8,150 nucleotides of DNA from Actinomycetota bacterium. Lineage in GTDB: Bacteria > Actinomycetota > Actinomycetes > Actinomycetales > Microbacteriaceae. Below, in pieces: positions 5,815 to 8,150 of this stretch. The stretch is taken from the NCBI GenBank assembly GCA_009703845.1, contig WLFI01000026.1, forward strand, positions 1 to 8,150, written 5' to 3'. Each line of letters opens with the position of its first letter. Positions within the stretch are counted from its first letter, which is position 1. Under the pieces are notes generated by a model that was given only the letters and a program-made list of their open reading frames with translations, was not told the origin of the DNA and made no database searches. A program made the translations under genes and the position numbers.

Positions 5815-6609
5815 TCAGTCGATGCTCGCGCTGAGCAGTCTCAGGCGCTTTCTAAAGGTGTCGGCATGCACCGGTGCTGCGGGGCCGCTCGGTAGAGCAT
5901 CCCAGCCGGTAACCACTCGGATGCCCTGCAAAGAGCTCAGCACCCAAATCTCTAACCCGTCCAGGTCGCCCGGTTTTGCCAATTCGGTTTGCGTGGCATA
6001 GCCGGCTTGGCTCGCGAGAGCAAAAACTTCGTTTCTGGTGATTGACTCAAGCCACGGCACCTCATCGCCAGGGGCGCAAAGTACGTCTCCGCGCCACCAA
6101 ACCAGTGCCGAGAGCGCGCACTCGCTGATGAAGCCTTCGGAAGTCAGCAAGACAGCCTCTTCGGCCCCGTGAAGGTTGGCACGGCGACGTAGTTGTTGCC
6201 CAAGGCTTAGGTCTGGACCTTTGATCGTCGGGCTGACTCTCGGGTCTGGTTCGTCAAGGCTCCAGAGCCTTACGGTTGGCGTTGTTTCAGGGGCGCTTCG
6301 AAGCCTGAGCCTAAGGTGACTGTCGGTGTTGTCGTCAAGGTGATACTCGATTCGAGGAAACCAGCGACCGGTGCGGGGCAACACCTTTCGAACCTGCTCT
6401 AGAAAGTCATCTAGCAGGTAGGCGTGATCTGGGGCGACTTCATCGATCGCTTTTCTGAATCGAGCTTCGTGGTCGGCAAGGCTTCTAACTCGGCCTTCGT
6501 CAACCAACCAGGAGTCGGCGGCGGCCAAGCTGACATCGGGGTTGTCGTCGGTTTCGATCAAGACGAGTTGACCGTTTCGATAGCAGTAGAAATCAGCATC
6601 CAGTTGCAT
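5815..6609 (-). CDS. pabC: Aminotransferase class IV, probable aminodeoxychorismate lyase
   Basis: A 264-residue cytoplasmic PLP enzyme of fold type IV. The probable reaction is release of pyruvate from 4-amino-4-deoxychorismate to give p-aminobenzoate for folate. The N-terminal part has the actinobacterial pattern ADSWLVDEGRVRSLADHEARF (about 31-51). The likely PLP lysine is K130 in TIKGPDLS. The C-terminal half shows the family series: RRRANLHGAEEAVLLTSEGFISE with E163 of the glutamate-containing strand, then SALVWWRGDVLCAP, then SITRNEVFALASQAGY. The usual Asn after this glutamate (E-x-x-x-N) is not present. GGGAGGTGA at 6613-6621 is a very strong ribosome site before the ATG. It leads an operon with the SRAP gene and is divergent from pabB, which is the main reason to prefer PabC over a branched-chain or D-amino-acid aminotransferase. 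The family call is firm; the substrate is inferred. Confidence 0.8.
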   Translation of the reverse strand: MQLDADFYCYRNGQLVLIETDDNPDVSLAAADSWLVDEGRVRSLADHEARFRKAIDEVAPDHAYLLDDFLEQVRKVLPRTGRWFPRIEYHLDDNTDSHLRLRLRSAPETTPTVRLWSLDEPDPRVSPTIKGPDLSLGQQLRRRANLHGAEEAVLLTSEGFISECALSALVWWRGDVLCAPGDEVPWLESITRNEVFALASQAGYATQTELAKPGDLDGLEIWVLSSLQGIRVVTGWDALPSGPAAPVHADTFRKRLRLLSASID

Positions 6610-6692
6610 CGGTCACCTCCCGTTTCGCGCTTAGTGTCTAATCTATAAGTTGTTGGCGGTCGCAAAATTCACCAGGGTCAAGTTGAGGAACG
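6610..6692. promoter_or_regulatory. Divergent promoter region between pabC and pabB
   Basis: This 83-base gap must hold the start signals of both folate genes. On the plus strand TATAAG (6644-6649) is five of six to TATAAT and sits 43 bases before the pabB start. On the minus strand TAGATT (6645-6640) overlaps it and could serve pabC. No convincing -35 box is seen on either strand at standard spacing. The overlapping -10 candidates suggest shared or mutually exclusive initiation. Ribosome sites lie at both edges: GGGAGGTGA for pabC and GAGGAA (6685-6690) for pabB. Confidence 0.4.
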
Positions 6693-7994
6693 ATGAAGCT
6701 CTATACGCACTTGCTAGAGGGATGGGTGCATCCCTCAGATGTGTTCATAGCGCTTCACGGCGGCGACTCAAACGCCTTTTGGTTAGATCGCGAATTCAAC
6801 CTCGACAATCGCTTTTCGGTCATCGGCGGCGCCTCAGAGCTGCACACCGACTTGGCCAGAAACGAACTTGCAGCAGTTTTGAGCGGCTTGGAGTTTGAAG
6901 ATCAAGCTTCGCTTCCGTTTGATTTTCGCCCCGGCTTGGTTGGCGTGCTCGGCTACGAAAGTGATCAAGATGCGTGGATGCTCGTTGACCGAGCCTTGGT
7001 GTTCGATCACGATCGTCGGCACATCCACTTCATTGGAGCTTTCGACGACGACGCTGAGTTCGATCACTTTCTGAACGCTGCTCTGTTGCGTTTGGCTTTA
7101 GTTGGCGGAGAGCAGGCTTCTTATCGACTTCGTCACGCCGGTGGTCGCTCGACCAACAGTGCGCTCAGGCATTCGGCCGACAGCTACCTTTCTCTAATCG
7201 AGCGGGCTCAGCACTTCATTGGCCTCGGCGATGTTTATCAACTTTGTTTGACCAACCAGATTTCGATTGAGACCACACTCGACCCGCTGCTCACCTATCT
7301 GCGACTCAGGGAACACAACCCTGCTCCTTACGCGGCGTTCTTGCGACTGGGTTCGAGGTCGGTAGTTTGCGCGTCACCCGAACAGTTTTTGCTCGCCCAC
7401 GTCGGCGGCACGGTTTCAACCAAGCCGATCAAAGGCACCAGGCCGCGAGCTGCGAACGATGCCGAAGATCGAGCTATCGCGCTCGACCTGCGTGCCGATC
7501 AGAAAGAGCGCGCCGAGAACCTGATGATTGTCGACCTGATGAGAAACGACCTCGGTCGGGTTTGTGAAGTCGGTTCGGTTGACGTACCCAAGTTGTTCGA
7601 GATTGAAACATACGCGACCGTGCATCAGCTGGTTAGCACCGTGGTCGGCAAGCTTTTGCCCGAAGCATCCGTGTTTGATGCCGTTGAATCGGCCTTTCCG
7701 GGTGGCTCGATGACCGGCGCCCCAAAGTTGCGCGCCATCGAGATTATTGGTGAGCTCGAAGCTGGGCCTCGTGGGGTCTACAGCGGGGCTGTGGGATTCA
7801 TCGCGAGCAATGGCGCGGCAGAACTCGGAATGACCATTCGAACCATTGTTTTCGAAAACGGCCGAGCCACGATCGGTGTCGGTGGCGGTATCACCATCGA
7901 CTCGGTGCCCGAAGCCGAGCTCGAAGAGACCAAGCTGAAGGCCAAGGCGCTGCTGCTTGCTCTCGGTGCCGAAGACCCTTGGCTGGTAACCTAG
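6693..7994 (+). CDS. pabB: Aminodeoxychorismate synthase component I
   Basis: A 433-residue chorismate-binding enzyme that, with the glutamine amidotransferase PabA, converts chorismate to 4-amino-4-deoxychorismate in folate synthesis. The N-terminal half is the variable TrpE/PabB-type domain, with GLVGVLGYES at 81-90. The chorismate-binding domain spans about 160-425: GDVYQLCLTN (179-188), SPEQFL (228-233), PIKGTR (245-250), LMRNDLGR (282-289), VHQL (310-313), FPGGSMTGAPK (335-345) and VGGGI (396-400). Lysine 247 in PIKGT is the PabB-type residue, where anthranilate and isochorismate synthases usually have Ala or another residue (PIAGT). This separates PabB from TrpE. GAGGAA just before the ATG at 6693 is the ribosome site. 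It is not fused to PabA or PabC, and no PabA is in the window; the partner may be shared with anthranilate synthase or encoded elsewhere. leuS follows after 45 bases. Confidence 0.93.
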   Translation: MKLYTHLLEGWVHPSDVFIALHGGDSNAFWLDREFNLDNRFSVIGGASELHTDLARNELAAVLSGLEFEDQASLPFDFRPGLVGVLGYESDQDAWMLVDRALVFDHDRRHIHFIGAFDDDAEFDHFLNAALLRLALVGGEQASYRLRHAGGRSTNSALRHSADSYLSLIERAQHFIGLGDVYQLCLTNQISIETTLDPLLTYLRLREHNPAPYAAFLRLGSRSVVCASPEQFLLAHVGGTVSTKPIKGTRPRAANDAEDRAIALDLRADQKERAENLMIVDLMRNDLGRVCEVGSVDVPKLFEIETYATVHQLVSTVVGKLLPEASVFDAVESAFPGGSMTGAPKLRAIEIIGELEAGPRGVYSGAVGFIASNGAAELGMTIRTIVFENGRATIGVGGGITIDSVPEAELEETKLKAKALLLALGAEDPWLVT

Positions 7995-8009
7995 TAACCA
8001 CGCCATTTC

Positions 8010-8022
8010 TAGGCTGGTATCA
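8010..8022 (+). promoter_or_regulatory. Possible -10 element for leuS
   Basis: TAGGCT at 8010-8015 fits the TANNNT pattern and resembles the TAGACT before the Bax-inhibitor gene. It predicts a start near 8022 and a leader of about 18 bases with only a weak purine-rich ribosome site (AAAAAGCGAG). No -35 box is seen at standard spacing. The 45-base gap after pabB contains no terminator, so read-through from pabB is also possible. Confidence 0.3.
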
Positions 8023-8039
8023 CACGAAAAAGCGAGCAA

Positions 8040-8150
8040 ATGCAAGAGCAAAACACGTCTGAAAACGAATACGACATCGTCGCTATTCAAGACAAATGGC
8101 TACCTATTTGGGATGACATCAAGCCATTCAACTCTGGCCTCGCCGACGAC
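8040..8150 (+). CDS. leuS: Leucyl-tRNA synthetase, N-terminal fragment (3' end outside window)
   Basis: Only 37 residues are visible: the frame opens at the ATG at 8040 and is open to the window end. The segment YDIVAIQDKWLPIWDDIKPF matches the start of actinobacterial class Ia leucyl-tRNA synthetases, where a helix of the form YD-x-x-AIQ-x-KW-x-x-x-W precedes the HIGH-containing Rossmann fold. The enzyme charges tRNA-Leu in the cytoplasm. The catalytic HIGH and KMSKS motifs lie beyond the window and cannot be checked. Ileucyl- or valyl-tRNA synthetase is less likely, because their N-termini differ. The ribosome site is weak (AAAGCGAG about seven bases upstream). Expected size if complete is above 800 residues. 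Confidence 0.8.
   Translation, partial: MQEQNTSENEYDIVAIQDKWLPIWDDIKPFNSGLADD

Noticed and set aside
7834..7855. TCGAAC...TTTCGA pair inside pabB, resembling an SOS box
   Set aside because: The spacing between half-sites is six instead of four bases and it lies deep in coding sequence, far from any start.
7416..8090. Long 224-codon open frame on the minus strand opposite pabB
   Set aside because: It is antisense to the conserved chorismate-binding domain, has no ribosome site or recognisable domain, and is explained by the codon bias of pabB.

Overview
The window looks like a chromosomal segment of an actinobacterium, probably a Microbacteriaceae-type organism with mid-range GC. Supporting signs are the actinobacterial form of the Bax-inhibitor/YccA protein, a DUF6504 gene next to a DnaE2-type polymerase (an arrangement known from Actinobacteria), a LexA box of the TCGAAC-N4-GTTCGA class, a gene apparently starting at its own transcription start (leaderless), and a LeuS N-terminus of actinobacterial type. 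The family assignment is inference. No tRNA, rRNA, CRISPR array, insertion sequence or phage gene was seen, and no gene-free stretch exceeds about 120 bases.

Layout. (1) 1-425, plus strand: the C-terminal part of deoxyribose-phosphate aldolase (deoC), cut by the window edge. (2) 496-1254, plus: a seven-helix Bax inhibitor-1/YccA membrane protein behind a leaderless-type promoter. (3) 1255-1368: a convergent intergenic region with two inverted repeats and a short degenerate tandem repeat that runs into the 3' end of the next gene. (4) 4966 down to 1369, minus: a two-gene unit made of a DUF6504 protein and a 1092-residue DnaE2-type error-prone DNA polymerase III alpha subunit, preceded by a promoter whose start site is covered by a near-consensus LexA operator. 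(5) 6609 down to 5070, minus: an aminotransferase class IV / aminodeoxychorismate lyase-like gene and, 13 bases later, an SRAP (YedK/HMCES-type) abasic-site protein gene. (6) 6693-7994, plus: pabB, divergent from the lyase gene across an 83-base gap. (7) 8040-8150, plus: the start of leuS.

Two themes stand out. One is p-aminobenzoate/folate synthesis: divergent pabB and pabC-like genes could make p-aminobenzoate from chorismate, but the glutamine amidotransferase PabA is not here. The other is DNA-damage tolerance: SRAP, DUF6504 and DnaE2 are consecutive on the minus strand, and the last two carry an SOS operator. The usual partners ImuA'/ImuB are absent from the window. The polymerase has lost several PHP-domain metal ligands and has a QxxLxF sequence that could be its own sliding-clamp contact. 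This SOS-controlled polymerase cassette without visible ImuB is the most interesting part of the window. It is a variant of a known system; I do not see a clearly undescribed system.
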